Shown here: positions 15,110 to 23,378 of the stretch, piece by piece
Position numbering within the stretch: position 1 is the first letter of the stretch
How the letters are laid out: each line of letters begins with the position of its first letter
Assembly: GCA_002420115.1 (NCBI GenBank)
Contig: DIHK01000045.1
Span: 1-24,787, forward strand
DNA: 24,787 nt
Direction: 5' to 3'
From: Nitrospira sp. UBA5698
GTDB lineage: Bacteria; Nitrospirota; Nitrospiria; Nitrospirales; Nitrospiraceae
Made by a program: the position numbers and the translations under genes
The notes under the pieces: generated by a model
Database searches by the model: none
What the model saw: the letters and a program-made list of their open reading frames with translations, nothing else
What the model was told of the DNA's origin: nothing

Positions 15110-15997
15110 CTAGGCAGTAAGATTGCGGAGGTACCGGCGGTCGTGCTGAGTCAGCGCTTCACCTCGCGCTGCCTCAAGAATCGAGTCAAAGGCCCCTTCG
15201 GCCGTCAATCCTCGTACAGCAGCTACAACCTCGCCACTGAGGATCGCCTCTTGCTCCAACTTATCCAGATACGCAAACGCCTCTGCCAAGCTTTCTTTAC
15301 TCCTGGCATAATAGTCACGTCCCCGACGCTGGTTACTGTAGGCCTCAAATTGCTCACAGGCCACAAGGACTTCCGCTAATTGTTTCACCCATGATGGTGC
15401 CTTGGCTAACCGTTCCGGGTAATAGTAGTACAGCATCACCTGCTGCATCCACGGTTGCCAGCTCACCCCTAGCTTCGTGAACGTCGGCCTCACCGCCCGC
15501 AACCGTCTAGCCAGTCGCCTGGCATACCCCAACCTCATCTCAACCTGCTCGATCGCCCAGCGATCCAGCAGTACTCCCGCAGCCGCAAGGTCCTTTCGAT
15601 AGTGCGACACGAAGGCCTCCGTCTCACGACCATACCTTGTATGCGGATGGACGGCTCGCCATTCACGAGGTCTCGTGGGAATGCCCCGTTGTTTCGCCCA
15701 CGACCAGATCGTGCCAAAGAGTCGTCGATCCAGACCCGCACGGCCGAGGTCGTGCAGCAGGCAGGCCACATGATAGAGCCTGACCCGACCTTCAGGATGT
15801 CCCAACCGCACGGCGACAGCCACACACATCGTCGCCGTCCGCACGGCATGGGGGCAGTCGTAGCCACGGATGATCCGATCATGGTGAAGGGGATGAGGAT
15901 AGTCGTACAGACTCATCAAGGCTTTCACGAGCGAACGTGAAATCTCTGGCGCCTGTAATCGGGAAGGAACAGATCGTGCCATGCCTGATAGATGCAC
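15110..15997 (-). CDS. HD-domain protein (probable metal-dependent phosphohydrolase)
   Basis: The 295-residue protein has a recognisable HD domain. His50 (in DCPHAVR) and His82-Asp83 (LLHDLGRAGLD) fit the first metal ligands, and HPHTRYG (117-123) supplies later histidines. Members hydrolyse nucleotides, cyclic dinucleotides or other phosphoesters; the substrate cannot be read here. The C-terminal half (about 140-290) is helical and Arg/Tyr-rich, unlike short HD enzymes. Two starts are possible: GTG at 15997 or ATG at 15982 (residue 6); neither has a good ribosome site. It is the first gene after the promoter at 16023-16052, 9 nt before the YjbQ gene. Confidence 0.8.
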   Translation of the reverse strand: MHLSGMARSVPSRLQAPEISRSLVKALMSLYDYPHPLHHDRIIRGYDCPHAVRTATMCVAVAVRLGHPEGRVRLYHVACLLHDLGRAGLDRRLFGTIWSWAKQRGIPTRPREWRAVHPHTRYGRETEAFVSHYRKDLAAAGVLLDRWAIEQVEMRLGYARRLARRLRAVRPTFTKLGVSWQPWMQQVMLYYYYPERLAKAPSWVKQLAEVLVACEQFEAYSNQRRGRDYYARSKESLAEAFAYLDKLEQEAILSGEVVAAVRGLTAEGAFDSILEAARGEALTQHDRRYLRNLTA

Positions 15998-16022
15998 CCA
16001 CGGGATGATACAGATGCTGGGG

Positions 16023-16052
16023 AGAATATCGTCGGAAGGAAGAAACTGTCAA
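16023..16052 (-). promoter_or_regulatory. Probable promoter of the HD-YjbQ-HtrA-proteasome run
   Basis: On the minus strand TTGACA (16052-16047) is followed after 18 bp by TATTCT (16028-16023). The -35 is perfect and the -10 matches four of six. Transcription would start near 16015, leaving a leader of about 18 nt to the GTG start or 34 nt to the ATG start of the HD gene. No equally good promoter was found before htrA, the ATPase gene or prcB. Confidence 0.5.
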
Positions 16053-16135
16053 GGCGACTTCGAAGAGGAATCGGCTCGCTCAATACTTCCCGGTCTGCTA
16101 TGCTCGGACCATACTCACCAGTGAACGGTACCAGA

Positions 16136-16774
16136 ATGATGAGTTGGTTACGACGCGGTGGGCTCATCGGGATTACCCTCATGGTAACGGCGCCAATGGA
16201 CACCGTTGCGGCTTCCCCGGATCAGCTGACCGATCTTACCGGGCAAGTCCAGGTTCTGGTGACGTTGAAAAGCCGAGATAACTTTTCCAGTGAATACCGG
16301 TATGACATCAGTGTCAGAAACCTTTCACCGGATACGATCCCCGGCGATTCTTTGGTGATCGTCCTCGACAAGATCACCAATCTTGCAGGCGAGGACCACG
16401 AAGCATTGACCGGGGAATCATTCCTGAAGCGATTCGATGTCCTGGACCAAGACGGCCAGACTGGTGACGGGAAACCCTACTTTCATATCCCGCCGGGATC
16501 CTCACCAGACCTCACTCCACAATCGAACAGTCTGCCTGCCAGCATACGCATCCGAAATAGAGACTATGTCGCAGTGTTTACCCCGTCGTTTAAGGTCTTT
16601 GGACAAAAACGGGTATTGCCCGACGCAAAGCGTCCAGGAGGTTCACTCTCCGTCCCTGCTCCCCAGGAGCCTGCCGCAGCTGCCAACCGCAAGACCATCG
16701 ATATGCTGATTCAGCTGCTGATCAAGAAAGGAGTCCTGACGGAAGAGGAGTGGAAGAAAGCCACTAAGCCGTGA
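16136..16774 (+). CDS. Secreted protein with C-terminal SHOCT-like helix, function unknown
   Basis: The open frame extends upstream to 15992, but the true start is probably one of the tandem ATGs at 16136/16139, which begin a clear signal peptide (MSWLRRGG, hydrophobic stretch, cleavage near VAA-SP). The mature protein of about 185 residues has a beta-rich domain with Asp/Asn-rich turns, then a Pro/Ala linker, and ends in a helix (LIQLLIKKGVLTEEEWKKA). The last part resembles SHOCT-type short C-terminal motifs. I do not recognise the main domain. There is no strong ribosome site. It overlaps the HIT gene by GTGA, so the two are translationally coupled even though this protein is exported. Confidence 0.65.
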   Translation: MMSWLRRGGLIGITLMVTAPMDTVAASPDQLTDLTGQVQVLVTLKSRDNFSSEYRYDISVRNLSPDTIPGDSLVIVLDKITNLAGEDHEALTGESFLKRFDVLDQDGQTGDGKPYFHIPPGSSPDLTPQSNSLPASIRIRNRDYVAVFTPSFKVFGQKRVLPDAKRPGGSLSVPAPQEPAAAANRKTIDMLIQLLIKKGVLTEEEWKKATKP

Positions 16775-17199
16775 GTGAGTCACCCTGTATAGCCTGTTTG
16801 GGCACTTGGCCCCGTCCAGACCATTTCCTTGAAGATCTTGGATCGTCCAAAGCCTATCTGCACGAAGACCAGTTTTTCCCTGGATGGACGGTGATGGTCT
16901 TTCACCGGCATGTCACTGAACTGTTCCAATTAGCGCCACCCGAACGTGTTCAGCTGATCGAAGATGTCAGCCGTGTAGCCGGCGCCTTATTCGAGATCTA
17001 CCACGCAAAAAAGGTCAACTATGAACTCTTAGGGAATCAGCTCCCCCACATCCATTGGCATGTGATTCCTAGACTGCCGAATGATCCAGCCCCCCTGGAA
17101 CCGGTGTGGCGCGTACCACATAACCCTGTCCATCTCACAGGGGTAACGCTTCAACATACAATCGATCGTGTACGATCCGCTCTTCGAGGAAAGGGGTAA
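16771..17199 (+). CDS. HIT-family nucleotide hydrolase/transferase
   Basis: The 142-residue protein has the histidine-triad motif HIHWHVIPR (93-101), His97 being the expected nucleophile, plus an N-terminal Cys6-x2-Cys9 as in many HIT proteins that bind zinc. HIT enzymes act on nucleotide phosphoramidates or dinucleotides such as AMP-lysine or Ap4A. The start is GTG, overlapping the upstream stop by 4 nt. The C-terminal helix (about 126-140) is basic. Substrate is not predictable from sequence. Confidence 0.9.
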   Translation: MSESPCIACLGTWPRPDHFLEDLGSSKAYLHEDQFFPGWTVMVFHRHVTELFQLAPPERVQLIEDVSRVAGALFEIYHAKKVNYELLGNQLPHIHWHVIPRLPNDPAPLEPVWRVPHNPVHLTGVTLQHTIDRVRSALRGKG

Positions 17200-17721
17200 C
17201 CCCGCACATGATCTTATGACGGTTAGTCATGAATGAGGCGGACCGGACCAGCGATCATGTCTCCAAATAGCGTCCGATCTGTCATAGGCATGCGACTGTG
17301 CCTCAGGGCTCTTTAAAATCCTCGCTAGAGCCATCTTTTCTTCAGGCACCCCTTGACAGATACAGAACACCGCTCCTGGCAACAAGAACGCCATCCCCAG
17401 AAAACATCACAACCTGTGGATATCCAGTCAGCAGACTGGGAATAGTATGGACCTCAGCCTCATGAAGGGGATAACTCCTGGAAAGTTTCTAGGAATGCGC
17501 AAGAAACTCACAAACTACTCATTGAACCACTATTCCTAGGGGTTCGATCGCGAAGAGGCGGATGCTTAAATAATAGGCACTTTGATAATTTTACGCGTGA
17601 TCCGCACTCTCCCGACCTGGTTGCAAGACTTACGCACAAGGTTATACACAGAAGATGGGGAGTACGGATATTCCGGCCCCTTAATTTCTAGCGAGAGCCC
17701 AAATTCGGAAACAGCAAGGAT
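17200..17721. other. Gene-free stretch after the HIT gene
   Basis: No credible coding frame is seen in about 520 bp. A weak hairpin GGCTCT (17307-17312) / AGAGCC (17327-17332), followed by a T-rich run, might end HIT transcription. TAGGAAT near 17490 and ATTCCTA near 17533 form another imperfect inverted pair. Two DnaA-box-like 9-mers occur at 17415-17423 (TGTGGATAT) and 17642-17650 (TTATACACA), too few to suggest an origin. The base composition is mixed and looks like decayed or non-coding DNA. Confidence 0.5.
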
Positions 17722-17890
17722 CTAGCCCGCATTATTCATGAGCACTTCTGCAGCAATCGCCGATCCCTGCTGCGACAAGCCTTCGGGCGGTGGACTCGCC
17801 CCTCAGTCCCTCGACGTACTGCACGAGTACGCCTCAGGACCTCCGGGCTCCGCGATTTCGCCACGAACTGTCATGAATAGTGCGGGTTAG
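17722..17890. mobile_element. MITE-like 169-bp element with terminal inverted repeats
   Basis: The left end (17722-17741) and right end (17871-17890) are inverted copies of about 20 bp differing at two positions: CTAGCCCGCATTATTCATGA, and the complement of TCATGAATAGTGCGGGTTAG. Each repeat is bounded by TA, as for IS630/Tc1-type insertions that duplicate TA. The inside is GC-rich, has no coding frame, and holds a small palindrome CGTACT-GCACG-AGTACG (17815-17831). Its right end supplies the TAA stop of the DUF3574-like gene. The mobile nature is inferred from structure; copies elsewhere cannot be checked here. Confidence 0.6.
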
Positions 17891-18348
17891 AGTGACGCGC
17901 AGACAGCAGACGATACACGAAGCACCGCTTCTTGATGAAAGCGAGTTTTGTAGGAAGAGAGAATATCCTGCATCGCCTTGTTTGTAGTAGCGTTGTCTGG
18001 ATGGATCAGACTCAGAATATAGGTCGGTTCGTTCACCATCACGCCTGACGCCGCCCGCCATTGACCCGACGCCTGCCAGACGGAAAGTCCTTCCGGAAAC
18101 CACGGTGTCACCGTCTCAGTGAGAAATCTTGTCCAATCTTCCGGCGTGACTGAACCCGACGGTGTGTCGGTTCCGAAATAGACCATTTCTTGAACGGCAC
18201 GTTGCTCGCCACTGCCGCAAGACAACCCGTTCATTGTCCCGCAACCCGAGACTACGGCACAAAGAAGAGCATTAAAGAAACTCCTGTATGCTCTCCGCTG
18301 AACAACCAGCCTTCCCCTAAGCCCCTTGCCAGCTCGCCTCGGCTGCAT
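17887..18348 (-). CDS. DUF3574-like lipoprotein
   Basis: Taking the ATG at 18348 gives 153 residues. GGGAG (18354-18358) sits 5 nt upstream, favouring this over the longer frame reaching 18408. The basic N-terminus, hydrophobic stretch and Cys in LLCAVVSGC suggest a lipoprotein signal with the cysteine lipidated. The mature part follows the DUF3574 pattern: a YFGTD start, PEDWTRFLTETVTPWFPEGLSV, GQWR, and the ending EAVLRVSSAVCASL. The function of DUF3574 is unknown. The stop codon lies inside the end of the inverted-repeat element. No close partner genes are seen. Confidence 0.72.
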   Translation of the reverse strand: MQPRRAGKGLRGRLVVQRRAYRSFFNALLCAVVSGCGTMNGLSCGSGEQRAVQEMVYFGTDTPSGSVTPEDWTRFLTETVTPWFPEGLSVWQASGQWRAASGVMVNEPTYILSLIHPDNATTNKAMQDILSSYKTRFHQEAVLRVSSAVCASL

Positions 18349-18556
18349 AGTCACTCCCGATTGAAAGCCGAGGCCCATTCCCGAGCGACGTATTACGCCC
18401 CTAATCATACGACACGCGAGCCTCTATCCCTCCGATGATCATCCATGACGTTCGATGATCTAAGGGCTACACATCCACTCGCGGATGCTACCGCCTGAAC
18501 AGTGGCGCTTTTCCGGCCGGTCTAAACTGATCACACCCTGCTTTCTTCGTGAATGC

Positions 18557-18856
18557 TCAGATCTTCAGCCTACTCGGGGGTAGGGGGCATTCTTGGACCG
18601 CTAATGTGTGCTCTGCTTGAGCAACGGCTCTTCGGAGCGTCTCCAGGTCTTCATCGGTGTTCCGCCTGTTGGAGAGACGCTTCACCACCTGAGCCGCTGC
18701 CTCCGCCAAGACCTGCAACGCCTCCCTCACATCATCAGGCTCGGTAGATTTTCCGGCTGCAGCTGCACGGGCCATGGCGAGGCGACGACGCGGCCCGACA
18801 TACGGCTCTGGAGCGATTGGATTGTCCTTTTCGAGCTCTGGTCGTCTGAATATCAT
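18557..18856 (-). CDS. Small hypothetical protein, Ala/Arg-rich helical
   Basis: The start at 18856 (99 residues) is chosen because GGAGG (18864-18868) lies 7 nt before it; the frame continues upstream to 18898 without a site. The N-terminus is polar (MIFRRPELEKDNP), followed by a helical Ala/Arg-rich region (about 20-45) and a second amphipathic helix (about 45-83). No signal peptide, membrane segment or known motif is seen. It is probably a cytoplasmic protein of unknown role and is flanked by gene-poor DNA. Confidence 0.5.
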   Translation of the reverse strand: MIFRRPELEKDNPIAPEPYVGPRRRLAMARAAAAGKSTEPDDVREALQVLAEAAAQVVKRLSNRRNTDEDLETLRRAVAQAEHTLAVQECPLPPSRLKI

Positions 18857-19238
18857 TATCTTTCCTCCGGGGGTAAAAATACCGTACCATAAGCTCAACG
18901 GCGTTTATAGAGGGCTTTCCACAACTCCCTTTTTCACCTGCGACAAGAGACAAAGGATTGTCGGTGGTACGGCACAACCCAGACCACATTGGAACAGACA
19001 ATACTGAGGCAGCTCAACCTCCTCTATCTGATCTCTCGTATCTTATCGTAGCTGTGATACGGGCTAGCATTCGATCAGCCAGGACATCATTGAGAGACTC
19101 TTCGAAAAATCGATTCCCATGTTGGCCATGAAGAAGCCCCGAGCCGCTTGATCACCCCTCCCCAAGTCAAGTATGTTGCTAGCCATGGATCCGTTTACCT
19201 TGTCAACTGTTGCCACTGAGTCTTATGGAGTGGGTTCA
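18857..19238. other. Gene-poor stretch
   Basis: About 380 bp with no convincing coding frame on either strand beyond the ribosome site of the small gene to the left. No tRNA-like, terminator-like or strong repeat structure was found. Confidence 0.4.
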
Positions 19239-19478
19239 ATGTTTCTGGTTGTGGCACTTTGTCTGTGCGTACTTGCCCAAATACTGGGATCACCTATGAC
19301 CCTCAACAGTTTGATCACAGCAGATCTGTCGATTGAATCAGCCAGTGAGGGCTATACAATTCCTACCCAGGCAACCGAACACACAACCATATCAACGTTC
19401 CCCTCAATAGAAACAGAGCCCTCTCCTTCCGGCAGCCGACTTCTCCAAACCTCTATTTTTCATCCGCCTCAAACATAA
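19239..19478 (+). CDS. Possible small secreted or membrane-anchored peptide
   Basis: An internal ATG at 19239, with GGAG (19227-19230) 8 nt upstream, begins a strongly hydrophobic segment (MFLVVALCLCVLAQIL) that looks like a signal peptide or anchor. It is followed by a Thr/Ser-rich tail, 79 residues in all. The frame is open from 19173, but the upstream part looks unlike a protein N-terminus. I recognise no family, and such Ser/Thr-rich tails can arise by chance, so this is tentative. Confidence 0.3.
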   Translation: MFLVVALCLCVLAQILGSPMTLNSLITADLSIESASEGYTIPTQATEHTTISTFPSIETEPSPSGSRLLQTSIFHPPQT

Positions 19479-19543
19479 TCGTCATCCCTGCTACGTTGGG
19501 CTCAGATCTGGGTGCCTGTGTACTGGAGCGAGCACCTCCTTGC

Positions 19544-19560
19544 CCAATTCGATCAATTGG
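19544..19560. repeat. Inverted repeat upstream of the SDR gene
   Basis: CCAATT, a 5-nt spacer, then AATTGG: perfect 6-bp arms about 140 bp before the SDR start. The symmetry and size suit an operator for a dimeric regulator, but it could be chance. Confidence 0.3.
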
Positions 19561-19699
19561 AAGGCACTCTACGGCACGCGAAGAACCCTTTTGGATCAGT
19601 CGGTCCCTTCGCTAGCACCTAGAGCCTTTAACTCACGACAGATCTTACCTGCTTGGAATCAACTTGGTAAGACTAGCTACTCATAGAGGAATATCTATC

Positions 19700-20422
19700 A
19701 TGGGGATACTCACAGGTCAGACGGCACTCGTGACAGGAGCAAGTCGCGGAATCGGTGGAGCAATTGCGATTGGTCTAGCTAGAAACGGTGCCTCGGTATA
19801 CCTTCTCGGTCGAGACCAACCTCGCCTGCGTAGCATGGCAAGATCGGCATCTCGTACTTCACCAAAAGTCCGTATCTATCGGGCTGATTTTTCCTCTCAG
19901 CAAGACCTCTCTCGTGTCATTCTTCAACTTCAGCAGGATATCCCACGCCTGCACATCTTGGTCCATGCCGCCGGAGAAATCGTTGTTGGTGACATCATCT
20001 CTTCCCCGGTGCGGAGCTTTGACCTTCAGTACCGGATCAATCTTAGGGCACCCTATATATTGACGCGTAGCCTGCTACCGCAACTCACGATCTGCCAGGG
20101 GCAAGTAGTCTTCATCAATTCGAGCATGGGGCTGCATACCAAAGCGAACATCAGCCAGTACGCAGCCACAAAGCATGGATTGAAAGCTTTGGCCGACACC
20201 CTTCGTCATGAGGTCAACACCGAAGGGGTACGCGTGTTGAGTGTCTTTGCAGGACAAACCGCTTCAGCCATGCAAGAGAAGCTATATCGCCAGGCAATGC
20301 GCCCCTATGATCCTAAGTCGCTTCTCCAGCCCGAGGACATCGCTAGTATGGTTATCGGCGCACTGGCATTGCCGCGTACGGCAGAAGTTACTGATATTCA
20401 TATCCGCCCGCTCAAGAAATAG
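19700..20422 (+). CDS. Short-chain dehydrogenase/reductase (SDR)
   Basis: The start at 19700 (240 residues) is favoured by AGAGGA (19685-19690) 9 nt upstream; the longer frame from 19664 adds 12 atypical residues. It is a classical SDR with TGASRGIG (12-19) for NAD(P) binding, HAAG (89-92), Asn114, Ser141/142, and Tyr154-x3-Lys158 in YAATKHGLK. The basic residues after the second strand (GRDQPRLR, 37-44) suggest NADP preference. The short C-terminus, ending in a Thr-Asp-Ile-x-Ile-Arg-Pro segment, is common in SDRs of the YdfG-like group. The substrate is unknown and it is not in an obvious operon. Confidence 0.88.
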   Translation: MGILTGQTALVTGASRGIGGAIAIGLARNGASVYLLGRDQPRLRSMARSASRTSPKVRIYRADFSSQQDLSRVILQLQQDIPRLHILVHAAGEIVVGDIISSPVRSFDLQYRINLRAPYILTRSLLPQLTICQGQVVFINSSMGLHTKANISQYAATKHGLKALADTLRHEVNTEGVRVLSVFAGQTASAMQEKLYRQAMRPYDPKSLLQPEDIASMVIGALALPRTAEVTDIHIRPLKK

Positions 20423-20597
20423 GCATGAAGGAATCGTTCAGGATTCTGGAATCCGTCCTTCCACCTCCGCTCTGGGACAACATGAGAAACAGATTCAAAA
20501 CTGACATATCACGACAATGTTCTGCTGGCATTCAGAGGTGTCTCCGCTTGTTTGGACAAGCTCTGCGAGTTCATAAGTGGCGCCTGGCTCATTCGAC

Positions 20598-21467
20598 CTA
20601 CCTGGGCAAATTCGGCTCCACCTGTCGAGGACTTGGTGCGCGCAAGGATCGCAGGCCGGTCACGATGGCCTCCAGTTCCGAACGCGCGCCCGTTCTGTGC
20701 AGAGTCTCATCGAGTAACGCGCGCAGCTCAACCCGCGCGTCACGCACGCGGGTCACGCGAAACGTGAAACTGTAGTCCGGTAAATCGGCATCACTGCACA
20801 CCTCGCCGCTGGGACAAGGGCTCAACACAACCGTCTCGATATGTTCATCACCGACATTCGGCAATACCGCTTCAAGATCCAAGGCGGAAAGATCGACCCG
20901 GGCACGACCGATAAAATCCGCACCACTTCCATCATCTGCACAATGAGGCCCGGCATGCAGACCCTTCCCGGGAGGCAATGTTTTGCAGAAACCAGTCCGC
21001 CACCCCACTATATCCTTCTCCCACAGCTCCACTCCAAAACTCAGTGGAGCAGGTTCACCGGCCTCATTGCAGACCGACGTCTTTCCTAAGACAACAATCC
21101 CCGGTCGTACTGCGACAACACAACTCCGAACCGGATCAAAGGAATAAAATTCTCCTGAATCGACACCACTGAGCTCAGCCGAAACGGTCCAGCCTTTTGA
21201 GTCTTCCGTCCCGACCATCACCTCATCACTCCCCCACCAATCCCAGCCGGTTTCATTCCGTGCCTTGAATCCTACCGCCTCAAGCTTATAACGTCGTTCC
21301 GTCCACTCAATGGCATCCCAAGCAACATCCTGCTCGACCACAGTTCGGACCTCTGAGGTCCCAGACGTCGACGCGGTCAGAGGCTCGTGCGCAAAAACAT
21401 CGACACCACCGCACATACATGCCGTCACACCCACACACCACGTCATCAATCGTCTCTGCAATACCAT
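20598..21467 (-). CDS. Secreted protein of unknown function, Cys- and Trp-containing
   Basis: The start at 21467 (289 residues) is favoured by the AAGGGGAG run (21472-21479) just upstream; the open frame reaches 21497. The N-terminus (MVLQRRLMTWCVGVTACMCGG) looks like a signal peptide, cut near VFA-HE. The mature part is beta-rich and contains ETGWDWWGSDEV, a W-x2-GSDE pattern I associate with uncharacterised exported proteins. Scattered cysteines could form disulfides, as expected outside the cytoplasm. The C-terminus (about 245-289) is helical and Arg-rich. I do not recognise a family with a known function. Confidence 0.65.
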   Translation of the reverse strand: MVLQRRLMTWCVGVTACMCGGVDVFAHEPLTASTSGTSEVRTVVEQDVAWDAIEWTERRYKLEAVGFKARNETGWDWWGSDEVMVGTEDSKGWTVSAELSGVDSGEFYSFDPVRSCVVAVRPGIVVLGKTSVCNEAGEPAPLSFGVELWEKDIVGWRTGFCKTLPPGKGLHAGPHCADDGSGADFIGRARVDLSALDLEAVLPNVGDEHIETVVLSPCPSGEVCSDADLPDYSFTFRVTRVRDARVELRALLDETLHRTGARSELEAIVTGLRSLRAPSPRQVEPNLPR

Positions 21468-21805
21468 GAGGCTCCCCTTACCTGACACTGTGATCACGCA
21501 ACCCTTCCCTTCTACTCAGCCGCATTCGCATCACCCGATCAACCTACTGATCTACAGAGTTAGTCAGACATAGTCCATTGATCATTGTCGAACACCAACA
21601 CCACCTGAGGCTGTACGGAGGTGAGACTTAAATTAGGGTGACTGTCCTGCCAACAAGCTGCGGGGAAACTATTCGGACAATCTCACGACACCATGACGCA
21701 GATAAAGAACCTAGATAATGTGATCAGACTCGGACCACCACCATCACTCCGGCTGAACCTCAATGGACCATGCTCAACATCTGCCGGGCTTGGGCCCTCA
21801 GCACC
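21468..21805. other. Gene-free stretch between two minus-strand genes
   Basis: About 340 bp with the ribosome site of the secreted-protein gene at the left edge and nothing else that can be supported: no coding frame with a ribosome site, no clear terminator after the Sel1 gene, and no repeat. Confidence 0.4.
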
Positions 21806-22840
21806 TCACCGTCTCCCCGTCTTCAATTTGGCATAGAGAGAACAGCCTTTCTGCTCTCGGAGATCGCAGGCTTTTCCATAATGCTTGAGGGCTTCCGTGT
21901 CATCTGATTTGACGCCCCGTCCGACTTGATAGATCACCCCGAGATTGATGCAACCCTTGGCGTCGCCATCGTCACAGGCCTTCCGGTAGAGCGTCGCGGC
22001 ACGCACATCATCTTGCTTAATCCCATTGCCCGCCGCATACATTGAGCCAAGATTGGAGCAGCCCCTGGCACTCCCGCCGTCACAGGCCTTCCGGTAGAAA
22101 TCGGCGGCTTGGAACTCATCCTGAGGGACCCCGGTCCCCTCGGCATGCATCACACCCAAGTTGTAACAACCTCGTGCATTACCTCCGTCACAAGCCTTCC
22201 GGTAGAACTCGGCGGCTCGAATATCGTCCTGTTGGATTCCCGCACCAGCTGCATACATCGCGGCAAGATTGTAGCAGCCTCTCGCGTTCCCACTCTCACA
22301 GACTGTTTTGTAAAGATCGGCGGCCTGCACCTCATCCTGTTGTACTCCGGTCCCTGAGGCGTACATCACGGCCAGATTGTAGCAGCCCTTCATATTGCCA
22401 GCATCACAGGCCTTCCGAGTGAAATCGGATGCCTGCACATCGTCCTGTTGAACGCCTGTTCCCTCGGCATACATCACCCCAAGGTTGTAACAACCCCGTG
22501 CATCTCCGCCGTCACACGCCTTCCGCGAGAAGACCACGGCTTGCACATCGTCCTGTGGAACGCCCGTCCCTTCAGCGTACAACACCCCGAGATTGGAGCA
22601 GCTATTCGGATCACCGACTTCACAGGCTTTTCTGAACATGGCAGCAGCTCGTGACTCGTCCGGCTTCACCCCTTCGCCCTTCATATGCAGTAAACCAAGC
22701 GCATTACAGGCAGCGGGTGCCCCCCGCTCACAGGCAGCCTTCAGCTGCTGTGGTTGGTCGGCGGCCGCTGTGGGACACAGCCCGACCAAGACCAGCACTC
22801 CGACGATAAGGCAGACAGGAAGAAACGCACGAACCACCAT
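21806..22840 (-). CDS. Secreted cysteine-rich Sel1-repeat protein
   Basis: The start at 22840 (344 residues) is favoured by GGAGGG (22847-22852) 6 nt upstream and a clear signal peptide (hydrophobic 5-22, cut near AAA-DQ). The mature protein is made of about eight 36-residue Sel1-like repeats plus a partial ninth, each like YRKACDGGDARGCYNLG followed by a VMYAEGTGVQQDD-type half. Each unit has two cysteines spaced to form an intra-repeat disulfide, as in the Helicobacter Hcp proteins. Sel1 arrays bind other proteins as scaffolds. The repeats also stand out at DNA level (108-bp period), so copy number may vary between strains. No partner gene is evident. Confidence 0.92.
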   Translation of the reverse strand: MVVRAFLPVCLIVGVLVLVGLCPTAAADQPQQLKAACERGAPAACNALGLLHMKGEGVKPDESRAAAMFRKACEVGDPNSCSNLGVLYAEGTGVPQDDVQAVVFSRKACDGGDARGCYNLGVMYAEGTGVQQDDVQASDFTRKACDAGNMKGCYNLAVMYASGTGVQQDEVQAADLYKTVCESGNARGCYNLAAMYAAGAGIQQDDIRAAEFYRKACDGGNARGCYNLGVMHAEGTGVPQDEFQAADFYRKACDGGSARGCSNLGSMYAAGNGIKQDDVRAATLYRKACDDGDAKGCINLGVIYQVGRGVKSDDTEALKHYGKACDLREQKGCSLYAKLKTGRR

Positions 22841-23378
22841 GGCAGACCCTCCGAAGACGCAGAACAAGGTGAGCGGGCGCAGTCTAGCGAGATTCCCCGT
22901 TCAGATTCAAGGCGGGAGAGCGTGCCTCAATGCACATCAGTATGGTGCATCAACTTTATTGCGGTCGTGCCATCCAACCCACGAATAAGTTGCGACAATT
23001 TTGACAAGAAACGTATGAACCATCACCCTGCAGACTATCGCCCCCATTCGGATTCCAGATCGTCCACGTCGAGAGCGCGATGCGCAAAAGATGGGCACCC
23101 GTCGGCATGCACCTCATCACCCTTCGACTTATGACGAGCAACCGATTCCGCCTCACGCACCCGTTGCAAAGTGAATCTGGAAGGCGATAGGATCCGCTTC
23201 CCTCTTGCTCGGTTCGTTCATGTCGGAGGGAACGGCGCCACCATTGGCTGGGACGTCATCGTCCTGCCGCCTGTAATGTCTGAGCGGGGTCCATAACCAC
23301 TTCCGTGCCGTGATGCCCGTGAGTAGGGCGCCAATCCATGTGTCGTCACCGCACTGTATCCCATTTGGTAGGTCAACC
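22841..23378. other. Gene-free stretch before the OmpA-like gene
   Basis: About 540 bp. The first 12 bp hold the ribosome site of the Sel1 gene. No coding frame here has a ribosome site and protein-like composition. A TTGACA occurs near 23001 but has no -10 partner. The divergent promoters of the Sel1 gene and of the gene at 23379 should lie here but could not be pinned down. Confidence 0.4.

Noticed and set aside
15992..16135. N-terminal 48-residue extension of the secreted protein
   Set aside because: It would hide the signal peptide and overlaps the divergent HD gene start; it is basic and unlike a protein N-terminus.
17415..17650. Replication origin at the DnaA-box-like sites
   Set aside because: Only two boxes, one imperfect, and no dnaA, dnaN, gidA or AT-rich unwinding region nearby.
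20425..20775. 116-codon plus-strand frame after the SDR gene
   Set aside because: No ribosome site; its second half runs antisense through the secreted-protein gene and is Ser/Arg-rich as expected for a shadow.
21850..22700. CRISPR-like array in the 108-bp repeats
   Set aside because: The repeats are contiguous coding Sel1 units without unique spacers.
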